Source: Pseudomonas bubulae
GTDB lineage: Bacteria; Pseudomonadota; Gammaproteobacteria; Pseudomonadales; Pseudomonadaceae
Assembly (NCBI RefSeq): GCF_037023725.1
Contig: NZ_CP146077.1
Coordinates: forward strand, 905,001 to 969,000
Reading direction: 5' to 3'
Length of the DNA stretch: 64,000 nucleotides
A program made the translations under genes and the position numbers. Of the stretch, positions 53,110 through 63,368 are shown piece after piece (positions within the stretch are counted from its first letter, which is position 1; the number at the start of each line of letters is the position of its first letter). The notes beneath the pieces are model-generated. The model was not told the DNA's origin. It saw only the letters and a list, made by a program, of their open reading frames with translations, and made no database searches.

Positions 53110-54501
53110 TTAGGCGTGCGCCAGATCACCATGATCGTCTTCAGCCAGGATGGCCTTGTCGGTCTGGTGCAGGATCTGGCTGGTGACGGTGCCTGCCACC
53201 ATCGAACCGCTGACGTTCAGTGCCGTACGGCCCATGTCGATCAGGGGCTCGACCGAAATCAGCAATGCCACCAGCGACACCGGCAATCCCATGGCCGGCA
53301 ACACGATCAGTGCAGCGAAGGTTGCACCACCGCCCACACCGGCCACGCCTACCGAACTCAAGGTCACGATGGCCACCAGCGATGCGATCCACACAGGGTC
53401 CAGCGGGTTGATGCCCACGGTCGGGGCAACCATCACCGCCAGCATGGCCGGGTACAGACCGGCACAGCCGTTCTGGCCAATGGTCGCGCCAAACGAAGCG
53501 GCAAAGCTGGCGATCGAAGACGGAATGCCCAGGCGTCGGGTTTGCGCTTCGATGCTCAACGGGATGCTGGCCGCGCTCGAACGGCTGGTGAAAGCAAAGG
53601 TCAGAACCGGCCATACCTTGCGGAAGAAGCGCAGCGGGTTAACCCCGGAAAACGACACGATCACGCCGTGAATCACAAACATCAGCGCCAGGGCGATGTA
53701 GGACACCACCACAAAGCTGCCGAGTTTGATGATGTCCTGCACGTTGGACATGGCGACCACTTTGGTCATCAAGGCCAGTACGCCGTAGGGGGTCAGTTTC
53801 ATCACCAGGCGCACCAGGCGCATCACCCAGGCTTGCAGGGTGTCGATGGCGCTGAGGATCTTGCCGCCTTTTTCCGGCTCGTCCTTGAACAGCTGCAACG
53901 CGGCGATGCCCAGGAATGCCGCGAAAATCACCACGCTGATGATCGAGGTCGGCTTGGCACGGGCCAGGTCGGCAAACGGGTTTTGCGGGATAAACGACAG
54001 CAGCAGTTGTGGCACGTTCAGGTCCGACACCTTGCCCGCGTAGTCGCTCTGGATCACTTGCAGGCGGCTCATTTCTGCAGCACCGGCCACCAGGCCATCG
54101 GCGGTGAGGCCGAACAGGTTGGTCAGGCCGATACCGATCAGTGCCGCGATCATGGTGGTAAACAGCAATGTGCCGATGGTCAGGAAGCTGATCTTGCCGA
54201 GGGACGAAGCGTTATGCAGACGGGCTACGGCGCTGAGGATCGAGGCGAATACCAGCGGTATCACGATCATTTGCAGCAATTGCACGTAGCCACTGCCGAC
54301 CAGGTCGAACCAGCCAATGGAGGCTTTCAGTGTCGGGCTGTCTGTACCGTAGGTCAGGTGCAGGCACAGGCCGAAGACCACGCCTATAACCAGTGCCAGC
54401 AAGACTTTTTTCGCCAGGCTCCACGCAGTGTGGCGGGTCAGCGACAAGCCGAACAGCAACGCGAGGAACACCAGCAGATTGAGGATCAGCGGGAAATTCA
54501 T
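53110..54501 (-). CDS. tcyP: L-cystine/dicarboxylate-type cation symporter (TcyP-like)
   Basis: A 463-residue sodium/proton symporter of the DAACS family with eight helices and two hairpins. The serine-rich motif [20 protein letters not shown] and [20 protein letters not shown] place it with TcyP L-cystine importers rather than DctA/GltP. Start at [18 protein letters not shown] has GGAG upstream; a longer frame begins at 54606. Substrate is inferred from similarity. Confidence 0.87.
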   Translation of the reverse strand: MNFPLILNLLVFLALLFGLSLTRHTAWSLAKKVLLALVIGVVFGLCLHLTYGTDSPTLKASIGWFDLVGSGYVQLLQMIVIPLVFASILSAVARLHNASSLGKISFLTIGTLLFTTMIAALIGIGLTNLFGLTADGLVAGAAEMSRLQVIQSDYAGKVSDLNVPQLLLSFIPQNPFADLARAKPTSIISVVIFAAFLGIAALQLFKDEPEKGGKILSAIDTLQAWVMRLVRLVMKLTPYGVLALMTKVVAMSNVQDIIKLGSFVVVSYIALALMFVIHGVIVSFSGVNPLRFFRKVWPVLTFAFTSRSSAASIPLSIEAQTRRLGIPSSIASFAASFGATIGQNGCAGLYPAMLAVMVAPTVGINPLDPVWIASLVAIVTLSSVGVAGVGGGATFAALIVLPAMGLPVSLVALLISVEPLIDMGRTALNVSGSMVAGTVTSQILHQTDKAILAEDDHGDLAHA

Positions 54502-54720
54502 GAAAGCTCCGAGGGGACGACTTGTACCAGTCTTGGATGTAACTATTGCGAACCGGAAATCGTAACAGGTTGATATATCTACAAATATACCGATGTGGAA
54601 TGACAACCAAGGTTTTTGGAATAAGCAGGTGACGCAGACAGGACGATGATAGTCGTGCCCAAGCCAAAAACTGTCATACAGGTTTGTTAGCGTCTGTGCT
54701 TTTGACTAGGAGCATAGCTG

Positions 54721-55776
54721 ATGAACCTGACCGCCAAGCTGACAGCGTTAACTCTGTGTATGGGGCTTGCGGGCCAGGTGTTGGCCACAGAACTCAAACA
54801 CTGGCCCGCCGATCAGGCCAGGCAACTGGACGCCATGATTGCGGCCAACGCGAACAAGGGTAATTTCGCGGTCTTTGACATGGATAACACCAGCTACCGC
54901 AACGATCTGGAAGAAGCGCTGCTGCCGTTTATGGAAAACAAGGGCCTGATCACCCGTGACAGTCTCGACCCGTCGCTCAAACTGATCCCGTTCAAAGACA
55001 CTGCCGAACATAAAGAAAGCCTGTTCAGTTACTACTATCGCTTGTGCGAAGTGGACGACATGGTGTGTTACCCGTGGGTGGCCCAGGTGTTTTCCGGCTT
55101 TACCCTGCAACAGCTCAAGGGTTACGTGGATGAGCTGATGGCCTCGGGCAAACCGGTGCCAGTGACTTACTTCGAGGGGGATGTGGTCAAGACCTCCGAG
55201 GTTCAGCCGCCCAAGGTGTTTACCGGACAGGTCGAACTGTTCAACAAACTGATGGAAAACGGCATTGAGGTCTATGTCATGACCGCGGCTTCGGAAGAGC
55301 TGGTGCGCATGGTCGCGGCCGATCCCAAGTACGGTTACAACGTCAAACCGCAAAACGTGATTGGCGTGAGTACGCTGCTCAAGGACCGCAAAACTGGTGA
55401 GCTGACCACTGCCCGCAAACAGATCAGCGCCGGTACATACAACGAGAAAGCCAACCTGGGGCTGGAGTTGACCCCTTATCTGTGGACTCCGGCGACATGG
55501 ATGGCGGGCAAGCAGGCGGCGATCCTGACCTATATCGACCAGTGGAAAAAGCCGGTGCTGGTGGGCGGCGGTACGCCGTCCAGTGATGGCTATATGCTAT
55601 TTCACGGCGTGGACGTGGCCAAGGGCGGGGTGCACTTGTGGATCAACCGCAAAGACAAATACATGGCGCAACTGGAAGGCATGATGGCCAAGAATGCGGC
55701 GGCGCAAGCCAAAGAGGGGTTGCCGGTAACGGCGGATAAAAACTGGGTAATCGTCAAGCCGGATCAGATCCAGTAG
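54721..55776 (+). CDS. pchP: Secreted HAD phosphatase, phosphorylcholine phosphatase-like
   Basis: A 351-residue exported protein with signal peptide MNLTAKLTALTLCMGLAGQV and cleavage near VLATE. HAD motif I is DMDNT (Asp53/Asp55) and motif II VMTAASEE; KPVLVGGGTPSSDG resembles motif IV. Size and motifs match the PchP phosphorylcholine phosphatase of Pseudomonas, which removes phosphate from host-derived phosphorylcholine in the periplasm. A related acid phosphatase is possible. Confidence 0.83.
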   Translation: MNLTAKLTALTLCMGLAGQVLATELKHWPADQARQLDAMIAANANKGNFAVFDMDNTSYRNDLEEALLPFMENKGLITRDSLDPSLKLIPFKDTAEHKESLFSYYYRLCEVDDMVCYPWVAQVFSGFTLQQLKGYVDELMASGKPVPVTYFEGDVVKTSEVQPPKVFTGQVELFNKLMENGIEVYVMTAASEELVRMVAADPKYGYNVKPQNVIGVSTLLKDRKTGELTTARKQISAGTYNEKANLGLELTPYLWTPATWMAGKQAAILTYIDQWKKPVLVGGGTPSSDGYMLFHGVDVAKGGVHLWINRKDKYMAQLEGMMAKNAAAQAKEGLPVTADKNWVIVKPDQIQ

Positions 55777-55780
55777 TGAC

Positions 55781-55926
55781 GTAGCAGCTGCCGAGGGACG
55801 AAGGCTGCGTTCGGCGACGTAGTCGTCGTAAACCTGAGTCTTCAATATTTCTGATGTACCGAAGTGTCTGATTTCACGACGGCTTTGCCGCCGAACGCAG
55901 CCTCGTTCCTACGGCAACTGCTACAG
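55781..55926. repeat. Family-B intergenic inverted repeat pair
   Basis: GTAGCAGCTGCCGAGGGACG on the left and GTTCCTACGGCAACTGCTAC on the right, about 105 bases apart, begin 4 bases after the phosphatase stop. Confidence 0.85.
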
Positions 55927-55942
55927 AGTTGGTGTATGAACC

Positions 55943-55971
55943 AAAAATCCCGGCACATGGCCGGGATTTTT
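55943..55971 (-). terminator. Rho-independent terminator of ilvD
   Basis: AAAAATCCCGGC and GCCGGGATTTTT form a 12-pair stem with a five-base loop. It lies 15 bases beyond the ilvD stop on the minus strand; the A and T flanks make it work in either direction, so it can also end the phosphatase transcript. Confidence 0.9.
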
Positions 55972-55986
55972 GTTCAACGTATTGGC

Positions 55987-57834
55987 TTATGGCACCAATT
56001 TGTCCAACAGCGCTTTATCACGCACCGCGCCCTTGTCGGCGCTGGTGGCCAGCAACGCGTAGGCCTTGAGGGCCGTGGTGACTTTGCGCGGACGCACTTC
56101 CACCGGCTTCCAGCCTTTCTTGTCTTGCTCGGCACGACGGGCTGCCATCTCTTCGTCGCTGATCAACAGGTTGATCGAACGGTTCGGGATGTCGATCAGC
56201 ACTTTGTCGCCGTCCTGCACCAGGCCAATCGCGCCACCAGCGGCTGCTTCCGGTGAAGCATGACCGATGGACAGGCCCGAAGTACCGCCCGAGAAACGAC
56301 CGTCGGTGAGCAGCGCACAGGCTTTGCCCAGGCCTTTGGATTTCAGGTACGACGTCGGGTAGAGCATCTCTTGCATACCCGGGCCGCCTTTAGGGCCTTC
56401 GTAACGGATGATCACGATGTCGCCGGCCTGTACTTCGTCCGCCAGAATGCCGCGCACGGCGCTGTCCTGGCTTTCGAAGATCTTGGCGTTGCCTTCGAAC
56501 ACGTGGATCGACTCGTCGACGCCCGCGGTTTTAACCACGCAACCATCCAGAGCGATGTTGCCGTACAGCACGGCCAGGCCGCCTTCTTGCGAGTAGGCAT
56601 GCTCGACACTGCGGATGCAGCCGTTTTCACGGTCGTCGTCGAGGGTGTCCCAGCGGGTCGACTGGCTGAACGCGGTTTGCGTCGGGATACCGGCCGGGCC
56701 TGCACGGAAGAACGTGTGCACGGCTTCGTCGTCAGTCTGGGTGATGTCCCATTTGGCGATGCCTTCGGCCATGGTCTTGCTGTGTACGGTCGGCAAATCG
56801 GTGTGCAGCAGGCCGCCGCGGGCCAACGAGCCAAGGATGGAAAAAATACCACCGGCGCGGTGAACGTCTTCCATATGGTACTTCTGGATGTTCGGCGCCA
56901 CTTTGCACAGCTGCGGCACATGACGTGACAGGCGGTCGATGTCTTTAAGGTCGAAGTCGATTTCGGCTTCTTGGGCCGCAGCCAGCAAGTGCAGGATGGT
57001 GTTGGTCGAACCGCCCATGGCGATGTCCAGCGTCATGGCGTTTTCGAACGCCTTGAAGTTGGCGATATTGCGCGGCAATACCGACTCGTCGTTCTCGACG
57101 TAGTACTGGCGGCACAGATCAACGATGGTGCGTCCGGCTTGCAGGAACAATTGTTCGCGGTCGCTGTGGGTGGCCAGTGCCGAGCCGTTGCCCGGCAAGG
57201 CCAGACCCAGGGCTTCGGTCAGGCAGTTCATTGAGTTGGCAGTGAACATGCCGGAGCACGAACCGCACGTCGGGCAAGCGCTGCGCTCGTACTCGGCAAC
57301 CTTCTCGTCAGAAGCGCTGGAGTCGGCGGCGATCACCATGGCGTCTACCAGATCCAGACCGTGGCTGGCGAGCTTGGTCTTGCCTGCTTCCATCGGCCCG
57401 CCGGAAACGAAAATCACCGGGATGTTGAGGCGCAAGGAGGCCATCAGCATGCCAGGGGTGATCTTGTCGCAGTTGGAGATGCACACAATGGCGTCGGCGC
57501 AGTGGGCGTTGACCATGTATTCCACGGAGTCGGCGATGATCTCGCGGCTAGGCAGCGAGTACAGCATGCCGTCATGGCCCATGGCGATGCCGTCGTCGAC
57601 GGCAATGGTGTTGAATTCTTTGGCAACGCCGCCTGCGCGCTCGATCTCGCGGGCTACCAGCTGGCCCATGTCCTTGAGGTGGACGTGGCCGGGTACGAAC
57701 TGGGTGAAGGAGTTGGCAATGGCGATGATCGGCTTTTTAAAGTCGGCATCTTTCATCCCCGTGGCGCGCCACAAAGCGCGGGCACCGGCCATGTTGCGGC
57801 CATGGGTGGAGGTTTTCGAACGATAGTCAGGCAT
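55987..57834 (-). CDS. ilvD: Dihydroxy-acid dehydratase
   Basis: A 615-residue Fe-S enzyme of isoleucine/valine synthesis converting dihydroxy acids to 2-keto acids. The N-terminal [17 protein letters not shown], the cluster cysteines in [10 protein letters not shown] and [19 protein letters not shown], and the C-terminal [16 protein letters not shown] motif are intact. Full length. A short unassigned gap lies before it. Confidence 0.97.
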   Translation of the reverse strand: MPDYRSKTSTHGRNMAGARALWRATGMKDADFKKPIIAIANSFTQFVPGHVHLKDMGQLVAREIERAGGVAKEFNTIAVDDGIAMGHDGMLYSLPSREIIADSVEYMVNAHCADAIVCISNCDKITPGMLMASLRLNIPVIFVSGGPMEAGKTKLASHGLDLVDAMVIAADSSASDEKVAEYERSACPTCGSCSGMFTANSMNCLTEALGLALPGNGSALATHSDREQLFLQAGRTIVDLCRQYYVENDESVLPRNIANFKAFENAMTLDIAMGGSTNTILHLLAAAQEAEIDFDLKDIDRLSRHVPQLCKVAPNIQKYHMEDVHRAGGIFSILGSLARGGLLHTDLPTVHSKTMAEGIAKWDITQTDDEAVHTFFRAGPAGIPTQTAFSQSTRWDTLDDDRENGCIRSVEHAYSQEGGLAVLYGNIALDGCVVKTAGVDESIHVFEGNAKIFESQDSAVRGILADEVQAGDIVIIRYEGPKGGPGMQEMLYPTSYLKSKGLGKACALLTDGRFSGGTSGLSIGHASPEAAAGGAIGLVQDGDKVLIDIPNRSINLLISDEEMAARRAEQDKKGWKPVEVRPRKVTTALKAYALLATSADKGAVRDKALLDKLVP

Positions 57835-58215
57835 GGAGCAACTCCGGGCGGCTAATCAGGTAACAAACAGGGAAGTGAGCTTCTAATGACAGGCGGATCA
57901 CACAGAAAATGACCACGTATCCGCGAGTTGCCGTAAACGCTGCGGGATCGCCGCGCGTCTGGGCTTGAGCTCATAAACCCGCCGGGGATGATTGGCGATG
58001 AATGCGTCGATTCTACACGGCTGGCGGCGGGAGGGAATGGGCCCGAGGGTTGCGCCAGGGTACAAATGAGCGACTTGGGATACTGCATGAGGCAATCAGC
58101 TCTAGTAAGGCCTGGCCTGCTTTTGTGTGGGAAAGAACTATTTTTAATAAGTGGCACGACCATTTAACGGCAATCAAGTAATAGTGTGCGATTGGTTTTG
58201 TAGTGAGGGTTCCAA
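57835..58215. other. 381-base gap without a supported gene
   Basis: Between the divergent ilvD and the DUF4153 gene there is no frame I can support; a minus-strand open frame at 57852-58163 has no recognisable product. It should contain the ilvD promoter region and the DUF4153 promoter. No repeat of families A-C is present. I saw no clear leader peptide with branched-chain codons. Confidence 0.6.
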
Positions 58216-59907
58216 ATGCTGACGCTTGAGCGATCTGTCAAAACGTATCTGGTCATCGGCCTGGTGCAAGGGCTGTTGCTGTGGCTGAGCACCGCCATAG
58301 GCGAGCCGGGAGTCCGTTATGGCCTGATGACGGCAGTGCTGGTGGGTGGCATCAACCTGTTGCTGCTGGATGAGAATATCCGCCAGCGTGGCACGGTATG
58401 GCGGGTGCTCGGACTCACGGCAGTCATGACGTCAATCAGTGCCTGGGTATTTTGGGACGGCGATGAGTATTGGCGCTCAGGCAGCTGGCTGGTGGGCAGC
58501 TGGACCTTCTTTGCCGTAGTCGTTACCTATGTGTGTACGGTTTTTATTCTGAGCTGGCCGACCCGTGAAGAGCGCTACCCACGCTACCAGGACCTGTTTC
58601 GCCATGCTTGGGACACGGTGTTTATCGTGCTTCTGGGGTTGCTGTTGAATGGCGTGTTCTGGGCATTGCTGCTGTTGTGGGGCGGGCTGTTCAAGATGCT
58701 CGGCATCGTGGCGCTCAACAAGCTGTTCTCAACTGACGGGTTTATGTATGTCAGTTCGGCGATGGTGTTTGCCCTGGGCGTTCATATGGGGCGTGAAAAG
58801 GACCGGGTGATCGGGCTGCTGCGCGGGATTCTGCTGGCGCTATGCCGCTTTTTGCTGCCGTTGAGTGCGTTGATTGTCATTGTGTTCACCTTCGCTTTGC
58901 CCTTTACCGGGCTGGAGCCGATCTGGGATACCGGTTATTCGACGCCAATCATGCTGTGGCTGGTGGCGGTCAGTTTGTTTTTGCTCAATGGCGTGTTTCA
59001 GGATGGCACCCAGGGCAGCGGGTACCCGGTCTGGCTGGTGCGGGTGATCGACCTGTGCCTGCTGTGTTTACCGGTGCTGGTGGTATTGGCAGGGTATTCG
59101 ACCTGGCTGCGTATCGAGCAGTACGGCCTGACCCCGTCACGGATCCTCGCCATGGTGCTGGTGCTGGTTATTTTTGTTCACAGCCTGGCGGCGGTTTGGG
59201 CCGTGTTTGCTTCAAGGGCCGTCTGGCTGGGCAGCTTGCGCGCCAGCAATCCGCTGATTGCGCTGCTGTGCGTGGTGGTGCTGCTGGGGTTGCATACGCC
59301 GTGGTTCAGCCCGCTCAAGTTGAGTGCGAACAATCAGGTGCAGCGCTTGCTCAGCGGCAAGACTGCGGTGGATACCTTTGATGCAGATACCTTGCGCAAT
59401 CGTCTGGGGCCTCAGGGCAAGCAGGCGTATGACGCGTTGTTGGTGCAAGTCGAGCAAGGGCTGGTACTGACCGGGCCGCAGCGGCAAGTCTTGCTGAAAC
59501 GCCTCAAGGAAGCAGGTTCGGGCAATGGCCCCAGAGGGTCGGAGCGGTTGCTGGAATGGATCGGGCCCAAGGTCGAGGGCAGTGAGCAGTTTGAGGACAA
59601 GGGGTTTGACGGGCAGTTGTGCCTGGCGCCAGGTTGCGCCCTGTGGGCCGTGGATCTGGATCAGGACGGGCAGCCGGAGGTCCTGCAATTACCCAAGAAC
59701 AAGTGGTCCGAACCGTTGCACTTCTTCAAGCGTGATGCTCAGGGCAAATGGCGGCGAGCCGGGACTTACCTGGGGGATGAGAGTGCGCTGGAGCTGATCG
59801 AGAAGATCCGCCAGGGCAATGTGAAGGTGGTGAAGCCGACTTATCAATCGTTGCAGATTGGCGAGGTTGAGCTGACGCCGAAGCTGGAGAAGCTTCGCAA
59901 GCCTTGA
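58216..59907 (+). CDS. DUF4153 domain-containing membrane protein
   Basis: A 563-residue protein with about twelve hydrophobic segments in residues 10-385 (VLLGLLLNGVFWALLLLWGG, LLCLPVLVVLAGYSTWL, LIALLCVVVLLGLHTPW). The soluble C-terminal 150 residues include a calcium-site-like DLDQDGQPEVL. It starts MLTLERSVKTYLVIGLVQG. The family is widespread and of unknown function. It is transcribed away from ilvD. Confidence 0.85.
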   Translation: MLTLERSVKTYLVIGLVQGLLLWLSTAIGEPGVRYGLMTAVLVGGINLLLLDENIRQRGTVWRVLGLTAVMTSISAWVFWDGDEYWRSGSWLVGSWTFFAVVVTYVCTVFILSWPTREERYPRYQDLFRHAWDTVFIVLLGLLLNGVFWALLLLWGGLFKMLGIVALNKLFSTDGFMYVSSAMVFALGVHMGREKDRVIGLLRGILLALCRFLLPLSALIVIVFTFALPFTGLEPIWDTGYSTPIMLWLVAVSLFLLNGVFQDGTQGSGYPVWLVRVIDLCLLCLPVLVVLAGYSTWLRIEQYGLTPSRILAMVLVLVIFVHSLAAVWAVFASRAVWLGSLRASNPLIALLCVVVLLGLHTPWFSPLKLSANNQVQRLLSGKTAVDTFDADTLRNRLGPQGKQAYDALLVQVEQGLVLTGPQRQVLLKRLKEAGSGNGPRGSERLLEWIGPKVEGSEQFEDKGFDGQLCLAPGCALWAVDLDQDGQPEVLQLPKNKWSEPLHFFKRDAQGKWRRAGTYLGDESALELIEKIRQGNVKVVKPTYQSLQIGEVELTPKLEKLRKP

Positions 59908-59913
59908 GCCCCC

Positions 59914-60060
59914 CGTAGCAGCTGCCGAGGAACGAAGGCTGCGTTCGGCGGCGCAGCCGTCGTAAAACCTGAGCTCGCGGTTTAACTAACAGACCGGGAG
60001 TTCAGGTTTTACGATTGCTTCGCAATCGAACGCAGCCTCGTTCCTTCGGCAGCTACTACG
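59914..60060. repeat. Family-B intergenic inverted repeat pair
   Basis: CGTAGCAGCTGCCGAGGAAC on the left and GTTCCTTCGGCAGCTACTAC on the right, about 107 bases apart, lie between the DUF4153 gene and the convergent rlmI. Inner inverted segments include ACGATTGC-TTC-GCAATCG. Confidence 0.88.
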
Positions 60061-60074
60061 AGGTGATGTGCGTC

Positions 60075-61271
60075 TTAGCTGTTAGGCAGCAAACGGCAGG
60101 TGATGCTCTTGATGTAGCGTGTTTCCGGGATGGCCGGGTGCACCGGGTGGTCCGGGCCCTGGCCGCCGCGCTCCAGCAGCTGCATGTTGCGGTCCAGATG
60201 GCGGGCGCTGGTCAGCAGGATGTTTTGCAGGTCGTCTTCGGGCAGGTGCATCGAGCACGATGCGCTGACCAGAATGCCGTCCTTGTTGAGCAGGCGCATG
60301 GCTTGCTCGTTCAGGCGGCGGTAAGCGCCTTCGCCATTTTTCAGGTCTTTTTTGCGTTTGATGAACGCCGGTGGGTCGGCCACGATCACGTCGAAACGCT
60401 CTTCGTTGGCTTTAAGCTCCTTGAGAGCTTCAAACACGTCGCCTTCCATGCAGGTGACTTTCTCGGCAAAGCCGTTCAGCGCAGCGTTGCGCTCAACGCC
60501 GTCAAGGGCGAAGGACGAGGCGTCAACGCAGAACACTTCGCTGGCGCCAAACGCACCGGCTTGAATACCCCAGCCGCCGATGTAGCTGTACAGATCCAGT
60601 ACGCGTTTACCTTTGACGTACGGGGCCAGACGCGCACGGTTCATGCGGTGGTCATAGAACCAGCCGGTTTTTTGCCCGGCGATCACCGGTGCTTCGAACT
60701 TCACGCCGTTTTCTTCCAGGGCAACCCACTCCGGTACCAGGCCGAAGACGGTTTCAACGTAGCGTTCAAGGCCTTCGGCATCACGGGCAGCCGAGTCGTT
60801 CTTGAACAGGATGCCGCTTGGCTTGATGACTTGCACCAGGGCTGCGATCACGTCTTCTTTGTGGTGTTCCATTGTGGCCGAGGCCAGTTGAACCACCAGA
60901 ATGTCGCCGAAACGGTCAACCACCAGGCCCGGCAACAAATCGGAGTCGCCGTAGACCAGGCGGTAGTAAGGCTTGTCGAACAGGCGCTCACGCAGGGACA
61001 GGGCCACGTTCAGGCGGTGTACCAGCAGCGACTTGTCCAGTGGCAGCTTGATGTCACGCGACAGCAGGCGTGCACAGATCAGGTTGTTGGGGCTCATGGC
61101 AACGATGCCCAGCGGCTTGCCGCCGGCGGTTTCGAGTACCGCTTGGTCGCCGGCCTTAAAACCGTTCAGTGGTGTGGCAGCTACATCGATTTCGTTGCTG
61201 TAGACCCACAGGTGGCCGGCGCGCAGGCGTCGATCGGCATTGGCTTTAAGGCGCAGGCTTGGCAGGGACAT
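60075..61271 (-). CDS. rlmI: 23S rRNA m5C methyltransferase RlmI
   Basis: A 398-residue class I SAM methyltransferase with an N-terminal PUA domain (LPSLRLKANADRRLRAGHLW) and a Rossmann domain. SAM motifs are VLDLYSYIGGWG and DVIVADPPAFIKRKKDL; the catalytic-loop Cys is in SASCSMHLP. E. coli RlmI modifies C1962 of 23S rRNA. The size is standard. Confidence 0.93.
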   Translation of the reverse strand: MSLPSLRLKANADRRLRAGHLWVYSNEIDVAATPLNGFKAGDQAVLETAGGKPLGIVAMSPNNLICARLLSRDIKLPLDKSLLVHRLNVALSLRERLFDKPYYRLVYGDSDLLPGLVVDRFGDILVVQLASATMEHHKEDVIAALVQVIKPSGILFKNDSAARDAEGLERYVETVFGLVPEWVALEENGVKFEAPVIAGQKTGWFYDHRMNRARLAPYVKGKRVLDLYSYIGGWGIQAGAFGASEVFCVDASSFALDGVERNAALNGFAEKVTCMEGDVFEALKELKANEERFDVIVADPPAFIKRKKDLKNGEGAYRRLNEQAMRLLNKDGILVSASCSMHLPEDDLQNILLTSARHLDRNMQLLERGGQGPDHPVHPAIPETRYIKSITCRLLPNS

Positions 61272-61421
61272 GACGTCGCTCCGGGTATTGAAAAGGGCGC
61301 GATTATAGCCTTAGACGCAACCCTGAGGCTTGGCTGATTCACCGCATTGCGTCGGATCACGGGGTCAGTGGCGCTGAAATTTCCGCTAGAATCGCCAGCT
61401 ATTCCAGAGTGCGGAGCCCCC

Positions 61422-62234
61422 ATGCCTGAATTACCTGAAGTCGAAACCACCCGCCGCGGCATCGCCCCGCACCTTGAAGGGCAGCGGGTCAGTCGGGTGA
61501 TTGTGCGCGAGCGTCGTTTGCGCTGGCCGATCCCTGAGGATCTCGATGTGCGGTTGTCGGGGCAGCGTATTGTGCTGGTCGAGCGCCGGGCCAAGTATTT
61601 GCTGATCAATGCCGAGGTTGGGACACTGATCAGCCACTTGGGCATGTCGGGCAACCTGCGGCTGGTGGAGGCCGGGTTACCTGCGGCCAGGCATGAGCAT
61701 GTGGATATCGAGCTGGAGTCCGGGCTGGCCCTGCGTTATACCGACCCGCGCCGGTTCGGGGCGATGCTCTGGAGCCTTGACCCTCTGAACCATGAGCTGC
61801 TGGTGCGCCTGGGGCCGGAGCCGCTGACCGACCTGTTTGATGGTGAGCGGCTGTTTCAGCTGTCGCGCAAGCGTTCGATGGCGGTCAAACCCTTCATCAT
61901 GGACAACGCGGTGGTGGTGGGGGTCGGCAATATTTATGCGACCGAAGCGCTGTTTGCCGCAGGTATTGACCCGCGTCGCGCTGCCGGGAGTATTTCCCGG
62001 GCACGCTATTTGAAGCTGGCGATTGAGATCAAGCGGATTCTGGCGGCCGCTATCGAGCGGGGCGGCACCACATTGCGCGACTTTATTGGTGGCGATGGCC
62101 AGCCCGGTTATTTTCAGCAGGAGCTGTTTGTATACGGGCGTGGTTATGAACCGTGCAAGATTTGCGGCACGGAACTGCGTGACGTCAAACTGGGCCAGCG
62201 TGCGAGCGTGTTTTGCCCGCGTTGCCAGACGTAG
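61422..62234 (+). CDS. mutM: Formamidopyrimidine-DNA glycosylase (MutM/Fpg)
   Basis: A 270-residue base-excision repair enzyme for 8-oxoguanine. The N-terminal [11 protein letters not shown] carries the catalytic proline and glutamate, the lysine lies in ERRAKYLL, and the C-terminal zinc finger is [14 protein letters not shown] then CPRCQ. The start at 61422 gives the essential Met-Pro-Glu N-terminus. Divergent from rlmI. Confidence 0.97.
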   Translation: MPELPEVETTRRGIAPHLEGQRVSRVIVRERRLRWPIPEDLDVRLSGQRIVLVERRAKYLLINAEVGTLISHLGMSGNLRLVEAGLPAARHEHVDIELESGLALRYTDPRRFGAMLWSLDPLNHELLVRLGPEPLTDLFDGERLFQLSRKRSMAVKPFIMDNAVVVGVGNIYATEALFAAGIDPRRAAGSISRARYLKLAIEIKRILAAAIERGGTTLRDFIGGDGQPGYFQQELFVYGRGYEPCKICGTELRDVKLGQRASVFCPRCQT

Positions 62235-62256
62235 CCACCAGTCCTGCGCTGAACTC

Positions 62257-62344
62257 TTGTGGGAGCGGGCTTGCTCGCGATGCAACCACCTCGGTCGAAC
62301 GGGTCGATCGCAGTGAATCTATCGCGAGCAGCCCGCTCCCACAT
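62257..62344. repeat. Family-A REP-like inverted pair
   Basis: TTGTGGGAGCGGGCTTGCTC and GCGAGCAGCCCGCTCCCACA lie between mutM and the convergent ferredoxin gene. The right arm lacks one A relative to the other copies. Confidence 0.88.
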
Positions 62345-62363
62345 ACATCGCATAGACGATGAA

Positions 62364-63284
<921 letters not shown>

Positions 63285-63368
63285 CTATAGACGCGACGAA
63301 TTTACTGCTTTTTCATGATTTTTTCAGGCGTTGGCCCAGTAGGCTCGCCAGTTTTTCGATAAAGCCCG

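Noticed and set aside
53116-54573. 485-codon plus-strand frame over the tcyP gene
   Set aside because: Antisense shadow of the cystine symporter; its His/Gln/Arg-rich translation has no membrane or enzyme pattern.
57852-58163. Minus-strand 103-codon frame upstream of ilvD
   Set aside because: No homology recognised, no good ribosome binding site, and the amino-acid composition (Ser/Pro/Arg rich) looks non-coding.
60015-61337. 440-codon frame antisense to rlmI
   Set aside because: RlmI on the minus strand has complete motifs; the antisense translation has none.
9391-62344. Scattered family-A repeats as a CRISPR array
   Set aside because: Copies are inverted pairs far apart between ordinary genes, not regularly spaced direct repeats, and no cas genes are present.
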